Part shown: one piece after another, positions 1 through 8,035 of the stretch | How positions within the stretch are numbered: position 1 is the stretch's first letter | Layout of the letters: each line of letters opens with the position of its first letter | Assembly (NCBI RefSeq): GCF_002980495.1 | Contig: NZ_PVBR01000002.1 | Location: forward strand, 124,001 to 188,000 | Source of the DNA: Phyllobacterium phragmitis | Lineage (GTDB): Bacteria; Pseudomonadota; Alphaproteobacteria; Rhizobiales; Rhizobiaceae | Reading direction: 5' to 3' | Length of the DNA: 64,000 nt | Translations under genes and position numbers: made by a program | Notes under the pieces: generated by a model | The model's database searches: none | Seen by the model: the letters and a program-made list of their open reading frames with translations, nothing else | What the model was told of the DNA's origin: nothing

Positions 1-596
1 GCACTGCCGAGGCTGCTTTCCACCCGCATGGATTTCGGCCGCGTCTCCTTCAGCGACGTGGCAAGCAGCACCATGCCGATGAGCGCGGCGATCAACACGG
101 CCCAGAACACGCCGCGCCAGCCGAAGAAGGAGATGATCGCCGTGCCGGTCAGCGGCGCGAGGATGGGCGAAATGCTGAAGACGAGCATTAGCAGCGACAT
201 CAGCCGCGCCGCATCGACGCCGGTATGCAGATCGCGCACGATGGCGCGCGGAATGACCATGCCTGCACTGGCCCCGATCCCCTGCAGGAACCGGAAAGCG
301 ACGAGCGTGTCGATATCGCCGGCGAGCGCCGATCCGATGCTGCCGATGGAGAAAAGCACGAGCCCGCCATAGAGCGGGACCTTGCGGCCCAGCATGTCGG
401 AAAGCGGCCCGCAGAAAAGCTGTGCCAGGCCCATGGAGATGAAGAAGGCGAGCAGGCTCATCTGTACGGCGCTCGTCTCCGCCGAAAGATCTGCTCCGAT
501 CGTCGGCAGCGCCGGAAGATACATATCGATCGCAAATGGCCCTATAGCTGACAGAAGTCCAAGAACGATCGCAGTGCGAAGAAATCTGGATGACAT
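1..596 (-). CDS. Bcr/CflA-type MFS drug exporter, 3' end cut by the window
   Basis: About 198 N-terminal residues are visible; the rest lies left of the window. The protein would be an inner-membrane proton-driven exporter of drugs or small metabolites. The first helix carries the DMYLPALP signature (about residues 24-31) typical of Bcr/CflA transporters. Next come MFS motif A, GPLSDMLGRK (63-72), RFLQGIGA (102-109) and a motif-C-like PILAPLTG (144-151). Hydrophobic segments account for about six transmembrane helices. The ATG at 594-596 fits the family N-terminus. The frame stays open upstream to an ATG at 672-674, so a 26-residue extension is possible but does not look like family sequence. 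It diverges from a TetR gene across a palindromic operator array, so repression by that TetR is likely. Confidence 0.87.
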   Translation of the reverse strand, partial: MSSRFLRTAIVLGLLSAIGPFAIDMYLPALPTIGADLSAETSAVQMSLLAFFISMGLAQLFCGPLSDMLGRKVPLYGGLVLFSIGSIGSALAGDIDTLVAFRFLQGIGASAGMVIPRAIVRDLHTGVDAARLMSLLMLVFSISPILAPLTGTAIISFFGWRGVFWAVLIAALIGMVLLATSLKETRPKSMRVESSLGS

Positions 597-740
597 CGCG
601 GATACTTTCGAAATGAAGGATCGACCGGGCGTCGCGGTACACGGGGCGCGGCACGGGCTCCGCCGGTCGGTCATAATAGAAACGGGGAATGCCGAACGCC
701 TCTCCCATTGCGGAAGATGACGGCAGGCTATATTCATCAC

Positions 741-786
741 GTCCAATTGTTTGGACAGTGATGTCAAATTAGACACCATTGTCTAA
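741..786. promoter_or_regulatory. Operator array for the divergent TetR/MFS pair
   Basis: Three dyads lie side by side. GTCCAA-TTGT-TTGGAC (741-756) is perfect. TTTGGACA-GTGA-TGTCAAAT (750-769) is nearly perfect. TTAGACA-CCAT-TGTCTAA (769-786) is perfect. All have four-base spacers and share the half-site TGTCYAA. The array sits between the exporter and the TetR gene, where an autoregulating TetR would bind. The assignment to this regulator is inferred from position. Confidence 0.6.
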
Positions 787-814
787 ATCGTCAACCCGTC
801 TTAATCTTGGTGTC

Positions 815-1597
815 ATGAAGAATACTGACAAATCTGCTGCCACCGCGCGTCCGGCGCCTGGCTCCTGCTCCCCCGGCCCCTTCTCCAATGCCAAGGGACC
901 TGATCACAGGGGACAAGCCTTTACCCGGCCCGGCAGCGGGCAATGCATGAAGCGCAATTCCATACTGGATGCGGCCGCGCGCACCTTCTGCCGTGACGGT
1001 TTCACCGGCACCAGCATCGACCTGATCGCCGCCGAGGCCGGCGTCTCGCGGCAGACCATCTACAATCACTACCGTGACAAGGAGATGTTGTTCGGCGCGG
1101 TCGTCGATGAAATCATCGGACGCATGAACGCCGTTCTTTACGGCATTCTCGCCACCTTTCCCGAAAAGCCGGACAATCTCGAAGCCGATCTCGTCCTTTT
1201 CGCCACCCGGCTCGGCAAGAATTGCATGTGCAACCAGGATGGGGAGTTCCTGCGCAAGCTGATCCAGGCCGAGGGCGAGCGCTATCCCGAACTGTTCGCG
1301 ATCTGGCGCGAGAACGGTCCCGCCAGGGTCTGGTCCGCCATCGCCGCAAGGCTCGCACGGCTTGCCCATTGCGGCGCTCTCGACATCGATGACCCCGACC
1401 TTGCCGCGCGCCAATTCATGGCGCTGATTAATACCGACCTCCAGTTTTGCGGAATGCTGGGCGAAAAGCCGACGGAAAAGCAGATCGAGGACGGTGCACG
1501 TAACGGCGTACGCACCTTCCTGCGCGCCTTCGCATCTCGCGGCAATCCGTCGACCAAAGCCGATCCGGCGGTAAAACCCAATATGGCGCTTTTCTGA
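815..1597 (+). CDS. TetR/AcrR family transcriptional regulator
   Basis: A 260-residue protein if read from the ATG at 815. Residues 46-100 form a TetR N-terminal domain: the segment NSILDAAARTF is followed by a helix-turn-helix reading IAAEAGVSRQTIYNHYRDKE (about 71-90). The remainder is a ligand-binding region resembling the AefR-type C-terminal domain. The first 44 residues are rich in Pro, Gly and Ala and look disordered. A start at the ATG at 947 gives 216 residues, nearer the normal TetR length. Neither start has a strong ribosome site. It diverges from the Bcr/CflA exporter with an operator array between, so it probably represses that exporter and itself. The ligand is unknown. Confidence 0.85.
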   Translation: MKNTDKSAATARPAPGSCSPGPFSNAKGPDHRGQAFTRPGSGQCMKRNSILDAAARTFCRDGFTGTSIDLIAAEAGVSRQTIYNHYRDKEMLFGAVVDEIIGRMNAVLYGILATFPEKPDNLEADLVLFATRLGKNCMCNQDGEFLRKLIQAEGERYPELFAIWRENGPARVWSAIAARLARLAHCGALDIDDPDLAARQFMALINTDLQFCGMLGEKPTEKQIEDGARNGVRTFLRAFASRGNPSTKADPAVKPNMALF

Positions 1598-1739
1598 CGC
1601 CATTGCCCGTCAATTACCGCATATCCCATTTCCCCGGTCGCAATTGCTATGGCCTTGCGCCATAATGGCGACGCTTTATGGCTCTTTCGTTCCACATCGA
1701 ACTTGACATCGAACTGCGAATCCGTGGGATAAGCACCTT

Positions 1740-2321
1740 ATGGTCCAGGATCTGATCCGTTATGATATTCTCGCCCAGGAAGCGCTTCGCGGTGTCATCC
1801 GCAAAGTGCTGATGGAAGTCGCCAAAGCGGGACTTCCGGGCAATCACCATTTCTTCATCACATTCCTCACGGAAGCCCCCGGCGTTCGCATTTCGTCTCG
1901 TCTGAAGGAGAAATATCCCGAGCAGATGACGATCGTGATGCAGCACCAGTTCTGGGATCTGCAGGTCACCGAACAGTTGTTCGAGGTCGGCCTGTCCTTC
2001 GGTGACGTACCGGAACGCCTCGTCGTCCCCTTCTCCGCCGTTCGCGGCTTCTATGATCCGTCGGTCAATTTCGAACTGGAATTCGACGTCTCGTCGCTGG
2101 AACCTGCCGGCGACAATGATTCCGACGCCGAGATCACCACCATCGAACAGATGCGGGCCGACGAGCCGCAGGAGACGGTGAAGCCGAAAGCCAGGTCCGC
2201 CGGCAAGGCCGCAAAGAAGCCTTCCGCGAAAACATCGAGAAACGCGACAAAGGACGGCGAAGACGAGGCCAAGCCCTCCGCTGATGTGGTCTCTCTCGAT
2301 TCCTTCCGCAAGAACAAATAG
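1740..2321 (+). CDS. sspB: SspB-type ClpXP specificity-enhancing adaptor
   Basis: A 193-residue protein matching the alphaproteobacterial SspB family. SspB tethers ssrA-tagged and some regulatory substrates to the ClpX unfoldase in the cytoplasm and so speeds their degradation by ClpXP. The N-terminal 120 residues form the substrate-binding fold (RYDILAQEALRGVIRKVL, then HHFFITFL and the VPFSAVRGFYDPSV segment). The C-terminal 70 residues are Lys/Ala/Ser-rich and end in VVSLDSFRKNK, the expected flexible tail that contacts ClpX. Two small conserved genes follow closely on the same strand. The ATG directly follows a possible TTGACA promoter with almost no room for a leader. Confidence 0.9.
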   Translation: MVQDLIRYDILAQEALRGVIRKVLMEVAKAGLPGNHHFFITFLTEAPGVRISSRLKEKYPEQMTIVMQHQFWDLQVTEQLFEVGLSFGDVPERLVVPFSAVRGFYDPSVNFELEFDVSSLEPAGDNDSDAEITTIEQMRADEPQETVKPKARSAGKAAKKPSAKTSRNATKDGEDEAKPSADVVSLDSFRKNK

Positions 2322-2335
2322 CGCGGCCCGCGCCG

Positions 2336-2551
2336 ATGAGCGACATCGTCAATCTGCGCCAATTCAAGAAGCGCAAGGCGCGGGACGAAAAGGAAAAGGC
2401 CGCCGCGGGGAATCGTGTCCGGCACGGGCGGACCGGGGCCGAAAAGAATTTCGAGCGCGAACAGGCGCGCAAGACCAGCCAATTCCTCGACGATAACCGT
2501 ATCGAGCCGGCAAATACCGCTCCCGATGAGGCAGAGGGCGGCGACGTATGA
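2336..2551 (+). CDS. DUF4169 family small protein
   Basis: A 71-residue, highly charged protein beginning MSDIVNLRQFKKRKARDEKE. This matches the DUF4169 family, small proteins found in rhizobia and relatives and of unknown function. The Lys/Arg/Glu-rich sequence should be mostly helical, with no membrane segment or signal peptide. It starts 14 bases after sspB ends and overlaps the next gene by four bases (ATGA), so the three genes are probably co-transcribed and the last two translationally coupled. I can infer no function beyond this conserved neighbourhood. Confidence 0.8.
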   Translation: MSDIVNLRQFKKRKARDEKEKAAAGNRVRHGRTGAEKNFEREQARKTSQFLDDNRIEPANTAPDEAEGGDV

Positions 2552-2811
2552 GCGTCGGCCCTGCGCCCGCATCCCAATCCGGCAGTATCGTACGCAAACG
2601 TTCGGTCAGCATTCGCGGCCACGCCACCAGCTTCTCGCTTGAGGACGCCTTTTTCGAAATCATCGAAGCGATCGCACGCCGGCGCGGCATTTCGCTTGCC
2701 GCCCTGGTCGCCGAAATCGACGATCATCGCGACAAACGGGCGAACCTCTCCTCCGCCCTCCGCCTCCATGCGCTCGAATGGGTGAAATCTGGCGGTAGGA
2801 TCGATCCATAA
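2548..2811 (+). CDS. Ribbon-helix-helix domain protein
   Basis: An 87-residue protein with a ribbon-helix-helix (RHH_4-like) core. The strand KRSVSIRGHATSFSLE is followed by helices EDAFFEIIEAIARRRG and ISLAALVAEIDDHR, then LSSALRLHALEWV. Such proteins bind DNA as dimers through the beta ribbon; the target here is unknown. It overlaps the DUF4169 gene by four bases and ends the sspB operon. It faces the AsmA-like gene tail to tail. No toxin gene adjoins it, so an antitoxin role is unlikely. Confidence 0.8.
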   Translation: MSVGPAPASQSGSIVRKRSVSIRGHATSFSLEDAFFEIIEAIARRRGISLAALVAEIDDHRDKRANLSSALRLHALEWVKSGGRIDP

Positions 2812-2963
2812 GGGCTTTCTCACCCGCCAATCGGAAGTGCTCTTATAAGCCGCTCACTTTCAGGCCAGAGAGGGGTGTGAAGGAGCGCAACCACGCCGTT
2901 TTGCCGAATAATCCACAGTTTCAACAGTGCAAAGCCACTCCGGCCAGGCGATCCAAAACCGCG

Positions 2964-5900
2964 CTACGGCGATGGCGTTTCCAGTGTCCTCAGGAATTCG
3001 TCGAGTGACTGGCCGTCATTGGGCAGAAATGCGTCCCCGCCCGGAGCGGGAGGCCGGTTCGGCGGAATGATGCTGCCCGATGTAGCAGGAGCCTGCTGCT
3101 GCGCTCGGCGTGTAGCTTCCTCCGCTTGTGTCTTGCGTGCGGCTTCTTCCTCTGCCGCCCGGCGCGCCTCCTCCTCGGCCAGCCGGTGTGCTTCTTCCGC
3201 CCGCGCCCGTGCTTCCTCTTCAGCTTTCCTGCGTGCCTCTTCTTCGGCGCGCTGGCGCTCCTCGGCCCGCGCCTGATAAAGCGTCACCTCACGGCGCAGC
3301 CGCTGCTTTTCCACCAGCGCCGCCTGCATCGCCTCGACCCGGTCCTGCTCGCGCTCCAAAGCGCGTTGCGTCAAGAACTGCACCAACGGCTGGCGGTCGA
3401 ATGTCACGGAGGGGTCGCGGTAAGGCCCCTCGGCATTGAAGCGCACGACCGGTTCGGCACCGACGAGCGCATCGGCGCCCGGCTTGAACGTAAACGTTCC
3501 CTGCGCGCCGATCGTCATATCAGCGAGATTGAGCCGGAAGTCGGAGGCAAGCGCCGCCCTTTCCGTTTCAAGCTGGAAAGACGGCACGCGCGCCGTACCC
3601 CCGGCGACCGTGAAGGCCAGTTCCGCCGGTCCGGGGCTGAACGCGCCGGATCGAAGATGATCCACCACCATGGCGCCGAGAGTTGCGGCTGGCGCGTTCG
3701 GGTCTGCCTTATCCGCCGCATCGAGTATCGGTTGCAGCGCGTCCTGGTTGAACCCTTTGATCGACAGCCCGTCGACGGCAAGGACGCCTGATCCCGCCAT
3801 CGATGCCATCAATTCGCCCACGCTCTTGCCCGTGCCGTTGAGCGAGGCCGAAAGCTTGGCCACCCCGCCGAGCGGCGCATGGCCATCCTCCAGCCGGTAA
3901 AGCGCGCCGAGATCGCCACCCTCCCAAGTAAACTGTGTGGAGGCGAGCGCGGTGCCGCCCGTGTTGCGCAGATCGAAGCTTCCGCCAAGCTTGCCGCCGA
4001 GAAGCGCACCGGCAAGATCGCTCAGGTTCAGTTCGTCACTTCCCCCGGCAAGCTTCGCCGAAAAGCCCGTGATGTCGCCGAACGAACCGGCATGGGCCGT
4101 TTCGGCGGCAAGCGTCAGATCGGCCAGAAACGGAAAAGCCGGCGCATTGGCGAAATCACCATTGGGCCAGATGTCGCCTTTTTTACCACCATCCTGCCTC
4201 TCGAATGCTTCCGGTCCCAGCATGAAGGCGGCAAGCATGCCAAGATCGAGCCTGTGGACCTTGGCCTCGCCCTTGATCTGCGGTTCACCGCCATCGGCAA
4301 GGCTTGCCTCGAGCTTCGCCGCGATCGTCTCCTCATCCACCGTACCCGCCAGATTGGGCAGGCGCACGATGCCCTTGGCGAACTGGAAATCGCTGGAGAG
4401 ATCGACGGGCAACCCTTCGCCGAAGCCCGGGAGCGTATATCCCGCTGCCGCCGCGAAAGGCTGGAGATCGGCGGTCTTCAACACTGCCTTCCCGCTGCCG
4501 GTCAGATCGTCTGGCCGAAGCGTGAAGACACCGTCGATCGACGCCGACCCATCCGGCGCCTTCAGCGTCAGCTGTGTCTTCATCCCTTCCGCAGGCACGC
4601 CCTGCAGCGAAAGATTGGCCTCGAGTTCACCGGCGATGCCGAGCGGCAGCGCGGGAAGCCCGATGAGCGCCATCAGCGGTTCGCCCTCGGCCGCATCTGC
4701 ATCCGCCGTCAGCGATAATTGCAGCGGCGTATTGCTCCACAGATCGCCGCGTGCCATGCCGGAAAGACCGATATTCATACCACCCGTCTTGCCGTTGGCG
4801 CTGAAGGAGAATTCGCTGGCACCATTCTTGTCCGCTGCCGGCGCTGTCTTGACCGCACTGCCGACCAGCGTGATTTGGCTGTCGGAGAAAAGCCCGGGAT
4901 AAGCCTCGGCCCGCTTCGCCAGCCCTGTGAACAGCGGCACCGAGGGATAACGCGCCGCCAGCGTCCCGATCAGACGCGAAAGATCTTCGGAGAGGATGGT
5001 CGCATCAAGCGATCCATTGGGCTCCGGCTTGAACGGTTCGATCATCCCCGTCGCCGTCAAGGTCGCCCCCGCTATATCGGAGAGGATCAGCCTGTCGATG
5101 TCGAAACGGCCCTCGCGCAGCCGGAACGCCGTATCGACGGAAGCCGCCTTGAAGCCGCCATGGCTGACCGGCCCGGCCTTCAGCGTCACGTCGATATCCT
5201 GCTCGCTCAGGCGAGGCGCGCCGCTATCGCTGGCGAAAAGCGTCGCCAGCGCTTCCAGCGCATCGCCATCGAGTGCCCCGCCTTCGAGCGAAAGCTGCAT
5301 CGACGGCAGCATTCCGTCTCCCGACTGGCGCATGAAGGAGCCTTCCAGCGAAGCCCCGCCCAACACCAGTTCCAGATCATCGGCGCGCTGCACGCCCTCA
5401 TGCAGGCTGACCCGGCCGGAAAAGCCCGCAGCCGGCAGCCGCCTGATCGCCTCATCCACATCCGCCGTCAGCCATGCTGCGAAACCGGACGGCTGGCGCG
5501 AAGCCATTAAGAGATCGCCGTCAAAGCCGAAATCCGCGCCGACGGAGAGCTTGCCCTTGGCCTCGATCTGCGTGCGGCCGGGAAGATCGGCCTTCAACTG
5601 CTTGATATTCCAGCCGTCACCGCCCGGCTCCGCCCGAACGGTCACGGCGCGAATGGTGGTGTCGCCCGCTATGATGGCCGGAAGACTAAGGTCGATACTG
5701 CCCTGGATAGAGGGAATCGGCACCCGCTCCATCAGATCGCGGAATGAGGCAATGCGCTGCGACAGCGGAACGGCCGGAGTCGGCTGGGACGATGCTGCAT
5801 CGCCGTCAAGCATCTCCTCGCCCTCCACCGGTCCGATACCGTCGAGCAGCACCTGCTGTCCTTCGGCGCTGACCATGAAGCGCGGATCGCTGCCATAGTC

Positions 5901-6869
5901 GAACAGCGCCTTGCCACTGACTACATAGGGATTGTCGGCCGGCCCCTGCTCCACGCGGAATTCCGGCATATCGAGCTTTGCGTGATCGGCCGAAAAATTG
6001 CCGGTGATGCGCAGATCGGCGAAGATCGGCTTTTCCTGCGCCCCGGTAGCCTGTGACGCGATGTCTGCCTCGCCGCCTTCGCCATCGCGCGGTTGCGCCG
6101 ATCCGGCCAGGTCCGACGAGCGCAGAGCGAATGTTCCGCCATAGGATAGCTTTCCCCCGGCGAGCGCCATATCACCATCGGTCTCGAAAACCGCCGGCAG
6201 GTTCTGCGGTTGGACACGGGCGCGCACCCGCAATGTTCCTTCGGCCTTGGCCTCTCCGGTCGTCACTTCGAGGCCGGCCTTCTGGCCGTCGAGCGTCAGC
6301 GCGCCATCGAAGCGCCAGGGACCGGCAAGGCTCGTGGCCGTCATCGTCGCGTTGAGATCGGAGATCACATGCTCGCGGTTATTGCCGCGGTCGTGCACAG
6401 CGACTGATCCATCGGTAACGGTGAGGTTTTCCAGCTTGATCTGCGCCGGTTCCAATCGCGTCGACGGTCGTATCGCCCAGTCGACTTTGCCGGCCTCGTC
6501 AAGCGTGATCACCGCATGCGGCTTTTCCACCCGCATGTCGAAAATCAGGATCTGCCCGCGCAGAAACGGCATGAGTTCGGCGCCCATCGAAAACTTGTCG
6601 ACGGTCATCACAGGTCGGTCGCCCCTATCGCCGACACGGACACCGGAAAAGGTCACGGAGGGAAACGGCAGAAGCCTGGCGCTGGCGACGCCCGCAACCG
6701 TCACCGGACGGCCTAGGATACGGCTTGCCTCACGCTCGAAATCGGCCCGGTAGCCCGTCCAGTCGATAAAGGGCGGCACGACCAGCGCCGCCGTCAGGAG
6801 CAGCACCAGCAAACTGCCGAGAAATACGAAAACGCGCCCCAAACTTTTGCTCCGGAAACCCACACTCAT
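2964..6869 (-). CDS. Large AsmA-family protein with a C-terminal coiled coil
   Basis: A 1301-residue protein of the AsmA family, inner-membrane-anchored periplasmic proteins linked to phospholipid transport and outer-membrane homeostasis. Residues 11-33 form one transmembrane segment. The AsmA N-terminal motif FIDWTGYRADFEREASRILGRPV follows at about 34-56, shown here only to locate the domain start. A long beta-rich region leads to an AsmA_2-like domain (about 950-1160). The last 136 residues are unusual: an Ala/Glu/Arg/Lys-rich heptad-like stretch (about 1166-1258), then a Pro-rich linker and a short conserved-looking end (QSLDEFLRTLE). I chose the ATG at 6867-6869 because the frame upstream lacks AsmA features. 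Its promoter region also serves the divergent TetR gene. Confidence 0.85.
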   Translation of the reverse strand: MSVGFRSKSLGRVFVFLGSLLVLLLTAALVVPPFIDWTGYRADFEREASRILGRPVTVAGVASARLLPFPSVTFSGVRVGDRGDRPVMTVDKFSMGAELMPFLRGQILIFDMRVEKPHAVITLDEAGKVDWAIRPSTRLEPAQIKLENLTVTDGSVAVHDRGNNREHVISDLNATMTATSLAGPWRFDGALTLDGQKAGLEVTTGEAKAEGTLRVRARVQPQNLPAVFETDGDMALAGGKLSYGGTFALRSSDLAGSAQPRDGEGGEADIASQATGAQEKPIFADLRITGNFSADHAKLDMPEFRVEQGPADNPYVVSGKALFDYGSDPRFMVSAEGQQVLLDGIGPVEGEEMLDGDAASSQPTPAVPLSQRIASFRDLMERVPIPSIQGSIDLSLPAIIAGDTTIRAVTVRAEPGGDGWNIKQLKADLPGRTQIEAKGKLSVGADFGFDGDLLMASRQPSGFAAWLTADVDEAIRRLPAAGFSGRVSLHEGVQRADDLELVLGGASLEGSFMRQSGDGMLPSMQLSLEGGALDGDALEALATLFASDSGAPRLSEQDIDVTLKAGPVSHGGFKAASVDTAFRLREGRFDIDRLILSDIAGATLTATGMIEPFKPEPNGSLDATILSEDLSRLIGTLAARYPSVPLFTGLAKRAEAYPGLFSDSQITLVGSAVKTAPAADKNGASEFSFSANGKTGGMNIGLSGMARGDLWSNTPLQLSLTADADAAEGEPLMALIGLPALPLGIAGELEANLSLQGVPAEGMKTQLTLKAPDGSASIDGVFTLRPDDLTGSGKAVLKTADLQPFAAAAGYTLPGFGEGLPVDLSSDFQFAKGIVRLPNLAGTVDEETIAAKLEASLADGGEPQIKGEAKVHRLDLGMLAAFMLGPEAFERQDGGKKGDIWPNGDFANAPAFPFLADLTLAAETAHAGSFGDITGFSAKLAGGSDELNLSDLAGALLGGKLGGSFDLRNTGGTALASTQFTWEGGDLGALYRLEDGHAPLGGVAKLSASLNGTGKSVGELMASMAGSGVLAVDGLSIKGFNQDALQPILDAADKADPNAPAATLGAMVVDHLRSGAFSPGPAELAFTVAGGTARVPSFQLETERAALASDFRLNLADMTIGAQGTFTFKPGADALVGAEPVVRFNAEGPYRDPSVTFDRQPLVQFLTQRALEREQDRVEAMQAALVEKQRLRREVTLYQARAEERQRAEEEARRKAEEEARARAEEAHRLAEEEARRAAEEEAARKTQAEEATRRAQQQAPATSGSIIPPNRPPAPGGDAFLPNDGQSLDEFLRTLETPSP

Positions 6870-7088
6870 CACATACGCGTGACAGCCCGCAACATAACGG
6901 CACCGATCCGGCGACAACAAGGCAAATCGCTTTTTCTGGCACGGAAAATATGAGAGAGCGGCCCATTCACTGGAGAAATTTACAGTGACCAGATCAATAA
7001 ACGTTGCAGAAAGGCGGTTAGCAGAAGCTCCGAGCCACCGCGCGAAATAGCCGCTTTGTGCACAATTGGTTATTATATGCGGCGTGCG

Positions 7089-7118
7089 TTGACTGATTAG
7101 GACGTTTGTCCTAAAAAT
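7089..7118 (+). promoter_or_regulatory. Promoter with embedded TetR operator
   Basis: TTGACT (7089-7094) is a good -35, and an A/T-rich -10 candidate (TAAAAAT, 7112-7118) lies about 17 bases downstream. A perfect palindrome, TTAGGAC-GTTT-GTCCTAA (7097-7114), fills the spacer between them. A repressor bound there would block RNA polymerase directly. The TetR gene that starts at 7147 is the obvious candidate, which would make it autoregulatory. Confidence 0.6.
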
Positions 7119-7146
7119 ATCGAAACCTGACAGGACAGCGACGCAC

Positions 7147-7728
7147 ATGCCGGCACCAGCCACCCAAGACCTGATCGTCCAGAAGGCAGATGCCCTCTTC
7201 TATGAAGGCGGGTTCGCGGCCACGTCTTTTGCGGAGATTGCAACGGCGCTCGGCATTTCGCGTGGGAATTTCTATTATCACTTCAAGACCAAGGACGAGA
7301 TCCTCGATGCCGTCATCGCACGGCGCTTGGAGCGGACGCGCGCGATGCTTGACCGTTGGCAGACTGAAAGCGAAGCCCCCCGCGAACGGATCCTGTCATT
7401 CATCCGCATCCTGATCAGCAACCGGACGAAAATCATGGCTTTCGGCTGCCCTGTCGGAACGCTGTGCTCGGAACTTGCCAAGCTCGATCATGCAGCACAG
7501 AGCCGCGCGGTCGAGATATTCGGCCTGTTCCGCGACTGGCTGGCCGGGCAGTTTCGCGCGCTTGGGAACGGCGACAGGGCCGAGGCGCTGGCACTGCACC
7601 TTCTGGCTTGGTCGCAGGGCGTGGCCGTCATGGCTTCGGCCTTTCGGGACGAGTCTTTCGTTCGAAGCGAAGTAGCCGGAATCGAACACTGGCTAGCCAC
7701 CCTGCCGGACCTTCCGCAAGCCACCTGA
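7147..7728 (+). CDS. TetR/AcrR family transcriptional regulator
   Basis: A 193-residue TetR-type repressor of normal length. The N-terminal DNA-binding domain has the helix-turn-helix IATALGISRGNFYYHFKTKD (about 31-50). The ligand domain contains FGCPVGTLCSELA (about 100-112), a pattern seen in the TetR_C_33 group, where cysteines may sense reactive compounds. An AGGA sequence lies about 14 bases before the ATG. It heads a probable operon with a YciI-like protein and a 3-methyladenine glycosylase, which hints at a response to alkylating or electrophilic stress. That link is inference. Confidence 0.88.
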   Translation: MPAPATQDLIVQKADALFYEGGFAATSFAEIATALGISRGNFYYHFKTKDEILDAVIARRLERTRAMLDRWQTESEAPRERILSFIRILISNRTKIMAFGCPVGTLCSELAKLDHAAQSRAVEIFGLFRDWLAGQFRALGNGDRAEALALHLLAWSQGVAVMASAFRDESFVRSEVAGIEHWLATLPDLPQAT

Positions 7729-7741
7729 CCAAGGAGCATCA

Positions 7742-8035
7742 ATGTTTGTCACCTTCCTGAGATTCGCTGAAAACCGCGGCGCCGCGCCCGAATTCATGGC
7801 CGCTCATAATGACTGGATCGCAAAAGGTTTCGCGGATGGCGTGTTTCTTTGTGTGGGTTCACTCCAACCCACCGCCGGAGGCGCTATCCTTGCACATGGC
7901 GAAAGCCGTGCCGCACATGAGACCCGTATCGCGGCTGATCCTTTCGTTTTGCAAGGCATTGTAACTGCTGAAATCCACGAGATCGATCCGAAGCGCACCC
8001 ATCCCGCGCTGGATTTTCTGAAGGCTCCGGCATGA
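7742..8035 (+). CDS. YciI-like protein
   Basis: A 97-residue protein of the YciI-like ferredoxin-fold superfamily. It starts MFVTFLRFAENRG, and contains the family's acidic-aromatic middle (AHNDWIAKGFADGVFLCVG) and an ADPFVLQGI segment matching the usual DPF motif. YciI proteins are small cytoplasmic dimers, some with hydrolase or dehydrochlorinase activity; the substrate here is unknown. An AAGGAG ribosome site (7732-7737) is well placed. It follows the TetR gene by 13 bases and overlaps tag by four, so all three are probably one transcript. Confidence 0.8.
   Translation: MFVTFLRFAENRGAAPEFMAAHNDWIAKGFADGVFLCVGSLQPTAGGAILAHGESRAAHETRIAADPFVLQGIVTAEIHEIDPKRTHPALDFLKAPA

Noticed and set aside
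2548-2811. RHH protein as an antitoxin of a toxin-antitoxin pair
   Set aside because: No toxin-like gene adjoins it. The neighbours are the conserved sspB and DUF4169 genes, and the next gene is a convergent AsmA-like gene.
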